A DNA stretch of 64,000 nucleotides from Micropruina glycogenica (GCF_900289045.1 NZ_LT985188.1:1674001-1738000); one strand, 5' to 3'; positions 26,648 to 35,227 are shown, counted from the first letter of the stretch. Made by a program: numbers and translations. The notes: generated by a model from the sequence alone, not told the origin.

Positions 26648-26717
26648 GAAAAGTGCGCGCCAGTGCGCGGCCGAGACCGCGACACGCCGTGGGTTCGATC
26701 ACTGGCGCGCACCTTTC
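26648..26717. promoter_or_regulatory. 18-bp inverted repeat between divergent pafB and gluQRS
   Basis: GAAAAGTGCGCGCCAGTG (26648-26665) and CACTGGCGCGCACCTTTC (26700-26717) are inverted copies with one mismatch, separated by 34 bp. The pair occupies the middle of the 168-bp divergent promoter region. It may bind a regulator at two sites or form a cruciform. No link to a known operator is claimed. Confidence 0.5.
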
Positions 26718-26761
26718 GGCGGCGACCCGGGTTGCCCGGCCAGTACGCAACAATCGACGGC

Positions 26762-27667
26762 ATGGCCGGCCGGTTCGCTCCCTCGCCCACGTCGCCGCTG
26801 CACCTGGGCAACCTGCGCACCGCCCTGGTGGCCTGGCTGGCCGCCCGCAGCTCGGGGCGCAAGATGCTGTTGCGCATCGAAGACCTCGACCAGCAGAGGG
26901 TGTCCGCGGCGCCTGCGGTGGCCAACGCGCAGATCGCCGACCTGCAGTCGCTGGGGCTCGACTTCGACGGCGACGTGGTGTGGCAATCGAGTCGCCTGCA
27001 GCGCTACGCCGCGGCTGTGGCCGGCCTGCCCACCTACGAGTGCTTCTGCACGCGGCGCGAGATCGCCGAGGCGGCGTCCGCTCCGCATGGCGATGGCTAT
27101 CGGCCCTACCCCAGCACCTGCGCCCACCTGAGCGACGCCGAGCGGGCCGAGCGCCGCGAGACGCGTCCGCCGGCCCTGCGGGTGCGGGCCGAGGGCGCCG
27201 TCGAGACGGTCACCGACGGGCTGGCCGGTCAGGTCACCGGGGTCGTGGACGACTTCGTGGTGGTGCGCAGCGACGGCGTGCCCGCCTACAACCTGGCCGT
27301 GGTGGTCGACGACGTCGCCCAGGGTGTCGACCAGGTGGTGCGTGGCGACGACCTGCTGAGCTCGTCACCCCGGCAGGCGTGGCTCACCCGGCGGCTGGGT
27401 GGTTCGGTCGCGCAGTACCTGCACGTGCCGCTGGTGGTGAACGCCGACGGACGGCGGCTGGCCAAGCGCGACCGCTCGGTGACCCTGGCCGACCTGGCCG
27501 CCGATGGCGTGAGCCCCGACCGGGTGCTGACCGGGCTCGCGCGATCACTAGGGCTGGCTGGCGCGACCGAATCGGTGACCCCGGCTCAACTGGTCAACCG
27601 TTTCGACGCCAGGGCGCTACCGCGAGAACAGTGGGCGGTGCCGAGCGACGCCACCGGCTGGAGCTGA
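26762..27667 (+). CDS. gluQ: Glutamyl-Q tRNA(Asp) synthetase
   Basis: This truncated GluRS paralogue attaches glutamate to queuosine in the anticodon of tRNA(Asp). Its 301 residues lack the anticodon-binding domain, as expected. Motifs: APSPTSPLHLGNLRTA (HIGH-like), RIEDLD, the cysteine set YECFCTRREIAEA...CAH for zinc, DDFVVVRSDGVPAYNLAVVVDD, and LAKRDRSV (KMSKS-like). The ATG at 26762 is the family start. It lies on the opposite strand from the paf/tat genes, so it is an insertion in that block. Its presence implies queuosine in the organism. Confidence 0.93.
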   Translation: MAGRFAPSPTSPLHLGNLRTALVAWLAARSSGRKMLLRIEDLDQQRVSAAPAVANAQIADLQSLGLDFDGDVVWQSSRLQRYAAAVAGLPTYECFCTRREIAEAASAPHGDGYRPYPSTCAHLSDAERAERRETRPPALRVRAEGAVETVTDGLAGQVTGVVDDFVVVRSDGVPAYNLAVVVDDVAQGVDQVVRGDDLLSSSPRQAWLTRRLGGSVAQYLHVPLVVNADGRRLAKRDRSVTLADLAADGVSPDRVLTGLARSLGLAGATESVTPAQLVNRFDARALPREQWAVPSDATGWS

Positions 27668-27686
27668 CACCGGAATCGCTGGGTGG

Positions 27687-27874
27687 ATCTCGACGAGCTC
27701 GATCGACGGACATCAGCCGATTGAGCTTGTCGAAACCCCTCACCACAAGGCGGTCTCGGCACGCTCGAACAACCCCTGAGATCTCGACGAGCTCGATCGA
27801 CGGACATCAGCCGATTGAGCTTGTCGAAACCCCTCACCACAAGGCGGTCTCGGCACGCTCGAACAACCCCTGAG
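27687..27874. repeat. 94-bp tandem duplication containing CTCGACGAGCTCGA repeats
   Basis: Positions 27687-27780 and 27781-27874 are identical copies. Each contains ATCTCGACGAGCTCGATCGA, then GATTGAGCTTGTCGAAACCC and GGTCTCGGCACGCTCGAACA. A partial third unit follows (ATCTCGACAGCTC..., up to about 27925). It lies between the convergent gluQRS and the secreted-protein gene. Confidence 0.92.
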
Positions 27875-27931
27875 ATCTCGACAGCTCCATCGCGGACGAT
27901 GCGTTGGTCGAGCATGTCGAGACCCGTTCGG

Positions 27932-28423
27932 CTACTTGCGCATCCATTCATCGATGGCGTAATCGGTGCGCCCATCGGCGGCGGTGAAGTCGGTCCACAC
28001 GTACACCCGCAGGTAGGTGATGCCGCTGTACACATAGGTCTTCACCCAGACGTACTTGGTGGCCCAGCTGTGGGTGTAGATGGCGCGCTGCCAGCCGTCC
28101 GACATCGCGGTGGCTCGTTTGGTGCCCCAGTCGCAGTCGGTCGGCGAGCACTTTCCGAAAGGACGCAGGGTGAAGTAGGTCTCGCCGCCGGTGCAGTGCC
28201 CGCTGGTGTCGCACACGCGCACGTCACCGCAGACGAACCCGACGTTGACGCGGGTGACCGAGTTGGCGGCGGTGTTGATGTTGCGCCAGTTGCCCATCAT
28301 GGCCGGCGTGCTGCACAGCGCATGGGCGGGTGCGGCGGTGGCGATGGTCGCGCCGACTGCCCCGGCCATGGCGATCGTCATGGCGAGCAGCAGCCTGATC
28401 AGCTTGTTTCGGGTGGTGGTCAC
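27932..28423 (-). CDS. Secreted cysteine-rich protein of unknown function
   Basis: This 163-residue ORF has a clear signal peptide (basic MTTTRNKLIR, hydrophobic core, cleavage near PAHA-L). The mature part of about 125 residues has six cysteines (LCSTP, FVCGDVRVCDTSGHC, GKCSPTDCDWG), which probably form three disulfides. It is rich in aromatic residues (SWATKYVWVKTYVYSG, VYVWTDF). I recall similar secreted proteins in other Actinobacteria but no named function. It starts with GTG at 28423. No partner gene is apparent. Confidence 0.72.
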   Translation of the reverse strand: MTTTRNKLIRLLLAMTIAMAGAVGATIATAAPAHALCSTPAMMGNWRNINTAANSVTRVNVGFVCGDVRVCDTSGHCTGGETYFTLRPFGKCSPTDCDWGTKRATAMSDGWQRAIYTHSWATKYVWVKTYVYSGITYLRVYVWTDFTAADGRTDYAIDEWMRK

Positions 28424-28598
28424 CTGAGGTACCCCCTTGCATCACGGACGCCCGGGGTTAGGCGTCTCTCGATGCAGAAGATGACGGACGCACCTTCGCC
28501 GATACCGCGGCAGACTACGCACTCCTACCACCCATGTCTGATGGGCATTCGCGAGCCGCAGCCGAACCCCGTGACCAGCCCGAACGGGCGTCGCCGGC

Positions 28599-29606
28599 CT
28601 AGCCCTGGGCGGCGGCGTACAGAATGTCGACCACGTACACCAGGGTGTCGCCCGCCGTGACCGGCGGATTGTTGCTGCCCTGCGGGTAGTTGTACTCGGG
28701 CGGCAGCACCAGCAGCACCCGCTGACCGACCCGCTTGCCCACCAGGCCCTTCTGCCAGCCGGGAATGGTGCTCGACAGCTTGCCGCCGTCGACGTCGGCG
28801 AACTTGTCTTCGATCACCTTGCCGGTCTTCCACGACACGCCGAGGTAGTGCACGGCGATGATGTCGTTGGCCGTGACTTTGTTGCCCGTGCCCTCGGTGA
28901 GCGGCTGCGCGATCAGCTTGGTCGGCGGGTCGGTGTTGGGCAGGGTGATGACCGGTTTGCCGTCTTTCGCGGTGACGGTGGGCAGCCCTGCGGGTGGGGT
29001 GATGGCCTTGCCGGTGGGGCCGGTGAGCACCGTCTCGACGATGTCGACCACGAAGATCAGCGTGTCGCCGACCTCGATGCCGGCCTGAGCGCTGCCCCCC
29101 TGGCTGTCATAGCCGTCTGAACCCGGCATGGCGACCAGCACGCGGGTGCCGACCTTCTTGCCTTCGAGAGCGATCTTGAAACCGGGCACCACCTGATCGA
29201 GGGCGAAGAGGGTGGTCTGCGAACCGAAGTTGCCGTCGAACACCTTGCCGGTGCGTCCGTTGACGCCCTGGTAGTGCACGAACACGTACGCGGGGTTGGC
29301 CACCGGGCCGTTGCCCTCGGTCATCACCTTCACCCGGGTCTTGTCGATCGCCCAGGGCGCCTTGACCGTGATGGTCGGTTTTTCGCCGAACTTGGGGTTC
29401 TTCACCGTGATGTCGCCGAGGCTGTTGGACGGCTTGATCGTCGAGCTCGGCGTGGCGCTGGGTGACGCAGAGGGCGAGGTCGAAGCCGACGGCGTGGCGT
29501 CGGTCGGCGAGGCCGAAGGAGTCGCGGACGAGCCGCACGCGGCGAGGATCAACAGCGTGGCGGCGCAAGCGACCGCCTGCGCGGCACGGGACACGGCGAA
29601 AGGCAC
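28599..29606 (-). CDS. FKBP-type peptidyl-prolyl isomerase lipoprotein with two FKBP domains
   Basis: This is an extracytoplasmic folding helper anchored by a lipid: the signal ends LLILAACGSS, a good lipobox. A long Ser/Pro/Thr/Ala linker is followed by two tandem FKBP domains. The first has VFVHYQGVNGRTGKVFDGNFG...GFKIALEGKKVGTRVLVAMPG. The second has IAVHYLGVSWKTGKVIEDKF...GWQKGLVGKRVGQRVLLVLPPEYNYP. The start is ambiguous: GTG at 29606 or 29594, with GGGGGG just upstream. Two-FKBP lipoproteins near pafA are common in Actinobacteria. Confidence 0.9.
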   Translation of the reverse strand: MPFAVSRAAQAVACAATLLILAACGSSATPSASPTDATPSASTSPSASPSATPSSTIKPSNSLGDITVKNPKFGEKPTITVKAPWAIDKTRVKVMTEGNGPVANPAYVFVHYQGVNGRTGKVFDGNFGSQTTLFALDQVVPGFKIALEGKKVGTRVLVAMPGSDGYDSQGGSAQAGIEVGDTLIFVVDIVETVLTGPTGKAITPPAGLPTVTAKDGKPVITLPNTDPPTKLIAQPLTEGTGNKVTANDIIAVHYLGVSWKTGKVIEDKFADVDGGKLSSTIPGWQKGLVGKRVGQRVLLVLPPEYNYPQGSNNPPVTAGDTLVYVVDILYAAAQG

Positions 29607-29695
29607 CCCCCGACTGTAGTCGACCCCGCCCAGTGACCCTGACCGCGTCACGGATTCGGGCTGGGCAGCGGGATCTCATCCGCTGCACCGACTGT

Positions 29696-29965
29696 CGTCC
29701 TCCCGGCGGACGCCGGGATCTCACGCATCGCGTCAAGACAAGAGGCGTTCGTCTGCTGACCTGACTACGGGGTGTGCGACCTACCCAGGGCCCGCAACCA
29801 GAGATCCCGGCGTTCGCCGGGATGACTCGGAGGGTGCAATCCGCGACCCCGGCGTCCGCAGGGATGACGATGCCGCGGGACACGCGATCTGCGATCCCGG
29901 CGTCCGCAGGGATGACGATGCGGGACACGCGATCTGAGATCCCGGCGTTCGCCGGCATGACGGAT
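29696..29965. repeat. Cluster of REP-like GATCCCGGCGTNCGCNGGGATGACG palindromes
   Basis: Five units are visible: one inverted at 29696-29723, then four direct at about 29802, 29848, 29896 and 29938. They are separated by short spacers that also repeat (GGGACACGCGATCTG). Each unit is a 20-24-bp imperfect palindrome. They fill the gap between pafA and the FKBP gene. Confidence 0.88.
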
Positions 29966-29996
29966 GTCGCGTCCGCTGAGGATGCAGCGGTGAAGG

Positions 29997-31397
29997 TCAG
30001 TGCGCGGGTGCCGTCCACGACGATGACAGGGCGCGCAGCAGGTCGTCGACGCGCTCATCGACGACCGCGAGGGGGTCGGTGAGCCGGACGGTTCGATCGT
30101 CACGTGTGCCATCGGGCTGGGGCAGGTCGTGTGCGGTGAACTGCGACCAGTCGACGCTGTAGCGGCGCTGTTCCGCCTGGGCTGTGCGAATGAGCCGCCC
30201 ACGCAGCACCGCCCGGGTGTCATGTGGCGGCGCTGCCAGGGCTCGCTCCACGGCGTCGGACGAGGTCAGCCGGGTGGCTGCGCCCCGAGCCTCCAGCAGT
30301 CGGAACAGGCCACGGGGGCGTCCGGTGTCGTCGGTGGTGATGTCGTGAAACGCGAGGTCGACCTGGGCGAGTCGACGGTCGTCCGAGGCCAGCCCGCGGG
30401 TCTCGGCGTAGCGGCGCAGCAACGCTCTCTTGGTGACCCACTCGACCTCGCCGTCGAGGTCGTCGTCGCGGCCCTCGGCCAAAGCGGTGAGCACGCGGCG
30501 CCAGTCGGCGGCGACCGGGCGCTCGCCGGCCAGGGCCAGGTATTCGGCCTGCACGTCCAGCGCGCCGATGGTGCGGCCCGAGGTGAGCCGCAGCACTGCC
30601 CGGGGGTCGCGCGCCACAGCGCGCAGCGAGCCGGCCACGTCGTCGAGTTCGAGAGCAGGCAGCGCATCACCCCTGGTCAGGGCGTCTTCGATGGCGTCCA
30701 GCACGGCGAGCAGGCTGCCCACCTTCAAGGCCGCGGAGGGCTCACTCAGGTTCGAGTCACCCGAAATGACGTGCAGCCGGCGAAACCGGCGCGGGTCGGC
30801 CAGCGGCTCGTCACGGGTGTTGATCAGCGGCCTGCTGCGGGTGGTCATCGACGACAGCTCGTCGTGCAGCACCTCGGCGCGTTGGCTGATCGAGAAGCCG
30901 TCGGGGCTCCAGCGGCCGCTGCCGCACACCACCTGCCGGGTCACCAGGAACGGGGTCAGCACGGTGGCCAGCGCGGGCAGGTCGAGCGCGCGGTCGATCA
31001 GGTAGTTCTCGTGGCAGCCGTAGGAGTTGCCGTGGCTGTCGACGTTGTTCTTGAACAGCCGCAGTTCGACCGGCTCGCCCTGCTCGGCCGCGTCGGCCTC
31101 GGCCCGGCGGGCCAGTCGCGCCACCAGTTCGTCACCGGCCCGCTCGTGCACCAGCAGGTCGTCCACCGTCGCGCACTCGGCGGTGGCGTATTCGGGGTGT
31201 GAGCCGACGTCGAGGTAGAGCCGTCCACCGTTGCGCAGAAACACGTTCGAACTGGCGTGTTCACGTTCGATCGGGGTGAACAGCCATTGGGCGGCCTCTC
31301 CACCGCTGAGCCGGGTGTCGCGAGCGCCGGCGCGCCGGCCGACCAGGCCGTACTCGGTTTCGACCCCGAAGACGCGTCGGGCGCGCTGAGGTGTCAC
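29997..31397 (-). CDS. pafA: Pup-protein ligase PafA
   Basis: PafA links the prokaryotic ubiquitin-like protein Pup to lysines of target proteins, marking them for the actinobacterial proteasome. The 466-residue protein shows the ATP/Mg region FGVETEYGL, SSNVFLRNGGRLYLDVGSHPEYATAEC with the catalytic Asp, FKNNVDSHGNSYGCHENYL, the STRQVVCGSGRW-like segment and NTRDEPLADPRRFRRLHVISGDSNLSE. The sequence pattern favours PafA over the deamidase Dop. The GTG at 31397, 5 nt after rluB, is the likely start. Pup, Dop and proteasome genes are not in the window. Confidence 0.93.
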   Translation of the reverse strand: MTPQRARRVFGVETEYGLVGRRAGARDTRLSGGEAAQWLFTPIEREHASSNVFLRNGGRLYLDVGSHPEYATAECATVDDLLVHERAGDELVARLARRAEADAAEQGEPVELRLFKNNVDSHGNSYGCHENYLIDRALDLPALATVLTPFLVTRQVVCGSGRWSPDGFSISQRAEVLHDELSSMTTRSRPLINTRDEPLADPRRFRRLHVISGDSNLSEPSAALKVGSLLAVLDAIEDALTRGDALPALELDDVAGSLRAVARDPRAVLRLTSGRTIGALDVQAEYLALAGERPVAADWRRVLTALAEGRDDDLDGEVEWVTKRALLRRYAETRGLASDDRRLAQVDLAFHDITTDDTGRPRGLFRLLEARGAATRLTSSDAVERALAAPPHDTRAVLRGRLIRTAQAEQRRYSVDWSQFTAHDLPQPDGTRDDRTVRLTDPLAVVDERVDDLLRALSSSWTAPAH

Positions 31398-31402
31398 GGC
31401 GG

Positions 31403-32146
31403 CTACAGTCCCGCCAAGTCCATCAACGCACCGAGTTCGTCGCGGGTCAGTTCGCGCAGCTCGCCGACCTTCAGCCGGCCGAGGCGCACGGGCCCGATCG
31501 CGGTGCGGGTGAGCCGGTTCACCGGGTGCCCGACGGCCTCGAACATGCGCCGCACGATGCGGTTGCGGCCCTCGTGCAGCACGACTTGAACGATGCTGCG
31601 GGCGCCGCCCCGTTCGATCAGCTTGATCTGCTCGGGCCACACCGGACCGTCGTCGAGCTTGATGCCGCGGCTGAGCCGGCGCAGGGTGACGTTCTCGATC
31701 ACGCCGTCGACCTCGGCCACATAGGTCTTGCTGATCTCGTGGGACGGGTGGGCGATGCGTTGGGCGAAGTCGCCGTCGTTGGTGATCAGCAGCAGGCCCT
31801 CGGTGGGGGTGTCGAGGCGTCCGACGTGAAACAGCCCCTGCCGGCTGCGCTTGCCCAGGTAGTCGGCGATTGTGCTGCGGCCCTGCGGATCGTCCATGGT
31901 CGACACCACGCCTCGCGGCTTGTTGAACAACAGGTAGAGGTGGTGGCGCGGCGGCGGAATGCGCGCCCCCTCGACCCGAATCACGTCGGCGAGCGGATCG
32001 ACGCGCAACCCCTGTTCGGTGACGGTGCGTCCGTTGACCTCGACCAGCCCGTCGTCGATCAACTGCTCGCAGTGCCGCCGCGACCCCAATCCGGCTGCGG
32101 CCAACACCTTCTGCAGCCGGACGCCCTCGTTCGCCGTCTCACTCAT
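31403..32146 (-). CDS. rluB: 23S rRNA pseudouridine synthase, RluB type
   Basis: This 247-residue enzyme has an N-terminal S4 RNA-binding domain (VRLQKVLAAAGLGSRRHCEQLIDDGLVEVNG). The RsuA/RluB/E/F catalytic domain has the active-site Asp in GLFHVGRLDTPTEGLLLITNDG and the C-terminal EGRNRIVRRMFEAVGHPV. It overlaps the end of scpB by 8 nt. The scpA-scpB-rluB order is conserved in Actinobacteria. Confidence 0.94.
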   Translation of the reverse strand: MSETANEGVRLQKVLAAAGLGSRRHCEQLIDDGLVEVNGRTVTEQGLRVDPLADVIRVEGARIPPPRHHLYLLFNKPRGVVSTMDDPQGRSTIADYLGKRSRQGLFHVGRLDTPTEGLLLITNDGDFAQRIAHPSHEISKTYVAEVDGVIENVTLRRLSRGIKLDDGPVWPEQIKLIERGGARSIVQVVLHEGRNRIVRRMFEAVGHPVNRLTRTAIGPVRLGRLKVGELRELTRDELGALMDLAGL

Positions 32147-32810
32147 GTGCAGTCTCCTCGCCGGACGTAGGGGCCTCGACGAGCTCGACGGACGGATCTT
32201 CGGCCAGAGCCCTCAGCTCGGCATCGAGCTCGGACGCGTCCGGCAGGTGGGGGGCGATCGGCGGCAGGTCGTCCAGCCCCGGCAGGCCGAGCCGCTCCAG
32301 AAACTCGCCCGTGGTGCCGAACAGCATCGCGCCGGTCTCGGGGTCGCGGTCGACCTCGTGCACCAGATCGCGGGTGACCAGGGTGCGCAGCACCCCGTCG
32401 ACGTTCACACCGCGGACGGCAGAGACCCGGCTGCGTGAGATGGGCTGCAGGTAGGCCACCACCGCCAGGGTTTCGAGGGCGGCCTGCGACAGCTTGGCGT
32501 GTTGACCCTCGATCAACCACCCGCCGATGAGTTCGGCGTGCTCGGCGCGCGTCCAGTACCGCCAGCCGCCGCCCACGTAGCGCAGTTCGAAGCCACGCCC
32601 GGTTTCGTCGTAGAACTCGGCCAGATGGGCCAGCGCCCGCTCGACCAGGGCAACCGGGGCCCGAACAGCCTGCGCCAGCTCGGCGGTGGGCATGGGCTCG
32701 GTGGCCATCAGCAGCAACGCCTCCAGAGGGGCGGTGATCGCGGCCGGTTCGACGACGGACTCGTCCTCGTCGTCGATCAGCAGCGGCGCGGTGTCGACCG
32801 GATCAGTCAT
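32139..32810 (-). CDS. scpB: Segregation and condensation protein B
   Basis: This 223-residue kleisin-associated winged-helix protein works with ScpA and SMC in chromosome condensation. Visible pattern: LEALLLMATEPMPTAELAQAV, GRGFELRYVGGGWRYWTRAEH, and KLSQAALETLAVVAYLQPISRSRVSAVRGVNVDGVLRTLVTRDLV, the hallmark ScpB stretch. The ATG at 32810 overlaps the scpA stop; longer starts read through scpA in another frame. Confidence 0.94.
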   Translation of the reverse strand: MTDPVDTAPLLIDDEDESVVEPAAITAPLEALLLMATEPMPTAELAQAVRAPVALVERALAHLAEFYDETGRGFELRYVGGGWRYWTRAEHAELIGGWLIEGQHAKLSQAALETLAVVAYLQPISRSRVSAVRGVNVDGVLRTLVTRDLVHEVDRDPETGAMLFGTTGEFLERLGLPGLDDLPPIAPHLPDASELDAELRALAEDPSVELVEAPTSGEETAHE

Positions 32811-33645
32811 CGCTGCCCTCCTGGGTGTCGGTTTCGGTGTCGAACTCGGCGGAGATCTCGATGTCGTCGGCGTCGCCGGCGACCCACCGTACTCGCAACT
32901 CGCCCAGCGGGGTGAGTTGTTCGAACGCGACGGCGCGTTCGCGAAACAGCTCCAGCAGCGCCAGGAACCTCGCCACCACCACGAGGCGCTCCCCTGCATC
33001 GGCCACCAGGTCGCGAAAGCTCGCCGAGCCCAGCTCACGCAGCCGAGCCACCACGATGTCGGCCTGTTCCCGCACGCTGACGTTGGCCTGGTGCAGGTGG
33101 GTGAGCGACACCTGCTCGGCCGGCTGGGGGGTGAGGGCCCGGGCCGCGAGCCAGGCCAGTTGGTCGGCGGTGGCGGTGAAGTCGAGTTCGGGTAGCAGCG
33201 CCTTGAACTGCTCCTCCAAGCCGCCCGGACGGGCGTGGCGCCGACCCTCTGTGGCGAGGGTGACGGCGATCCACTCGCTGACCCGCTTGAAGGCTCGGTA
33301 CTGCAACAGCCGGGCGAACAGCAGGTCGCGGGCTTCGAGCAGGGCGAGGTCTTCGGGGTCGTCCACCTCGCCCTGGGGCAGCAGCCGGGCGGCTTTGAGG
33401 TCGAGCAGGGTGGCGGCGACCACGATGAACTGGGTGGTCTGTTCGAGATCCCACCGACCGGTCCCGTGCTCGGCCTGGCCAGCCTTGACGTGGGCTAGAA
33501 ACTCGTCGGTGACAACGCTCAACGCGACCTCGGTGATGTCGAGCCGGTGCCGTGAGATGAGCTGCAGCAGCAGGTCGAAAGGGCCCTCGAAGTTGGTCAG
33601 CCGAACGGTGAAGCCGGGCACCTGTTCGGTCACGGACGCGGTCAC
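32803..33645 (-). CDS. scpA: Segregation and condensation protein A (kleisin)
   Basis: ScpA bridges the SMC heads. The 280-residue protein has the N-terminal kleisin motif FTVRLTNFEGPFDLLLQLISRHRLDITEVAL, a central region (QFIVVAATLLDLKAARLLP) and a C-terminal winged helix (VVVARFLALLELFRERAVAFEQ). The GTG at 33645 overlaps the preceding stop (GTGA); GTG at 33633 is an alternative. The C-terminus is strongly acidic. Confidence 0.94.
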   Translation of the reverse strand: MTASVTEQVPGFTVRLTNFEGPFDLLLQLISRHRLDITEVALSVVTDEFLAHVKAGQAEHGTGRWDLEQTTQFIVVAATLLDLKAARLLPQGEVDDPEDLALLEARDLLFARLLQYRAFKRVSEWIAVTLATEGRRHARPGGLEEQFKALLPELDFTATADQLAWLAARALTPQPAEQVSLTHLHQANVSVREQADIVVARLRELGSASFRDLVADAGERLVVVARFLALLELFRERAVAFEQLTPLGELRVRWVAGDADDIEISAEFDTETDTQEGSDD

Positions 33646-33932
33646 GATTCGTCGAGTTGGCGAATCAGGTCGCTGTCTTCGCCGGTGGCGTCCAGGTCTG
33701 CCACGGCCAGCGCGACTGCGGCTCTTACTATGCGGCCGCGGTCGACGGCGATGCCGTGCCGGGCACGCAGGGTGAGCCGGGCCTGTTCGAGGGCGACCAA
33801 CTCGTCGGCGCTGACGTACACGGTGATCTTCTCGTCGTGCTTGACCCGTCCGGACGGCCGCGCGTTGCCGTTCGCGGGTTCGGTGGGGCGAAAGAGCTCC
33901 TGCGCGCCGGGGAGCGCTACGCGCCGGGGCAT
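33642..33932 (-). CDS. RHH-like small protein between parA and scpA
   Basis: This 96-residue protein has a basic, disordered N-terminus (about 35 residues). Then EKITVYVSADELVALEQARLTLRARHG and DRGRIVRAAVALAVADL form the strand-helix-helix pattern of ribbon-helix-helix proteins. It overlaps parA by 16 nt and scpA by 4 nt. Its position suggests a ParB-like or modulator partner for the ParA-type ATPase (inference). Confidence 0.7.
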   Translation of the reverse strand: MPRRVALPGAQELFRPTEPANGNARPSGRVKHDEKITVYVSADELVALEQARLTLRARHGIAVDRGRIVRAAVALAVADLDATGEDSDLIRQLDES

Positions 33933-34822
33933 CGTTGCAGCACCTCCCGGGCCAGCATGCGGTAGGCCTCTGCGCCGGGTGAGCTGCTGGCGTAGGTGGT
34001 GATGGGCTCGCCGGCGACGGTGGTTTCGGGGAACTTGATGGTGCGCCGAATGACGGTGTGAAACACCTTGTCACCGAAGGCTTGCACGACCCTTTCGAGC
34101 ACCTCACGCGAATGCAGGGTACGCGCGTCGTACATGGTGCCGAGAATGCCCAGAATCTCTAGTTCGGGGTTGAGCCGGTCTTGCACCTTGCCGATGGTGT
34201 CGTTGAGCAGGGCGAGGCCGCGCAGCGCGAAGAACTCGCATTCGAGCGGCATGATCACCTTGTCGGCGGCGGTCAGTGCATTGACCGTCAACAGGCCAAG
34301 GGACGGCGCACAGTCGATCAGAATGATGTCGTAGTCGCCGCGCACGGCGGTGAGCACCCGCTTCAGGGTCTGCTCGCGGGCCACCTCGCTGACCAGTTGC
34401 ACCTCGGCCGCCGACAGGTCGATGTTGGCGGGCAGAATGTCGAGACCGTCGACCACCGAAGGCGCGATGATGTCGTGCACGTCGTGGTCGCGGGCGAGCA
34501 GCAGGTTGTAGATGCTGGTGTCGAGCGTGTGCGGGTTCACGCCCAGGCCGACCGACAGCGACCCCTGCGGATCGAAATCGACGAGCAGCACGCGGCGTCC
34601 GGTTTCGGTGAGCGCAGCACCGAGGTTGATCGTGGTGGTGGTCTTGCCCACACCACCTTTCTGGTTGCACATGGCGATGATCAGGGCGCGGCCGGTGCCC
34701 TGCGGCGGCTGGGGCTCGGGCAGGTCGGGCAACGGACGTCCGGTGGGGCCGAGTTCGGGCCCGTCGATTTCGATGGACTCGAACAGTGCGTCGGTGCTGG
34801 TGTCGATCACGATTGCCTCCAA
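33917..34822 (-). CDS. parA: ParA/Soj-family ATPase
   Basis: This 301-residue deviant-Walker ATPase has KGGVGKTTTTINLGAAL (signature lysine), the LLVDFDPQGSLSVGLG segment and IILIDCAPSLGLLTVNAL (Walker B). An N-terminal extension of about 48 residues is Pro/Gly-rich. It corresponds to the second ParA homologue found before scpA in Actinobacteria, rather than the origin-proximal ParA. It leads the operon parA-RHH-scpA-scpB-rluB-pafA on the minus strand. Confidence 0.9.
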   Translation of the reverse strand: MEAIVIDTSTDALFESIEIDGPELGPTGRPLPDLPEPQPPQGTGRALIIAMCNQKGGVGKTTTTINLGAALTETGRRVLLVDFDPQGSLSVGLGVNPHTLDTSIYNLLLARDHDVHDIIAPSVVDGLDILPANIDLSAAEVQLVSEVAREQTLKRVLTAVRGDYDIILIDCAPSLGLLTVNALTAADKVIMPLECEFFALRGLALLNDTIGKVQDRLNPELEILGILGTMYDARTLHSREVLERVVQAFGDKVFHTVIRRTIKFPETTVAGEPITTYASSSPGAEAYRMLAREVLQRCPGA

Positions 34823-34876
34823 GTGTCGACAAAGAGGCTAATGGTCATTTCGCGACCGGCCGGACGCCACGCCGGT

Positions 34877-35227
34877 TCAGTGCGATTCGGCTGCCTGCCA
34901 CACCCCCAACTCGTTGCCGCTGGGGTCGGTGAAGTGGAATCGCCGCCCCCCGGGAAACTCGTAGGGCCCTGTGGCGATCGTTCCCCCGGACGGCCTCGAC
35001 CGTCGCGTCGAGGTCGTCGGAGTACAGCAGCACCAGCGGATTGCCGCCGGCCCGGCCATCGCCGGTGGCGTTGAAACCGCTGATCTCGCCGGTGCCGCCG
35101 GGTGCCACGATGCCTGCGTAACCGGGGGCGTCCGCCAGTCGAAGGCTGCGGTGGAGAAGGCCTTGACGGCCGGCAGATCGAGTGCGGTGAACGCGAGGTA
35201 GTCGATCGCGTGATGCGTTGGTGCCAT
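34877..35227 (-). pseudogene. VOC (glyoxalase/bleomycin-resistance-like) protein with two compensating frameshifts
   Basis: It starts MAPTHHAIDYLAFTALDLPAVKAF in one frame. The middle (APGYAGIVAPGGTGEISGFN...LVLLYSDDLDATVEAVR) is in a second frame. The end (GPYEFPGGRRFHFTDPSGNELGVWQ) is back in the first. Joined, these give a normal ~117-residue VOC protein. The breaks are near 35125-35135 and in the C-run at 34980-34988. Either the gene is decaying or two small sequence errors are present. Confidence 0.75.

Noticed and set aside
33642-33932. Naming the small protein ParB
   Set aside because: It is far too short and lacks the ParB CTPase and helix-turn-helix motifs; only an RHH-like pattern is supported.
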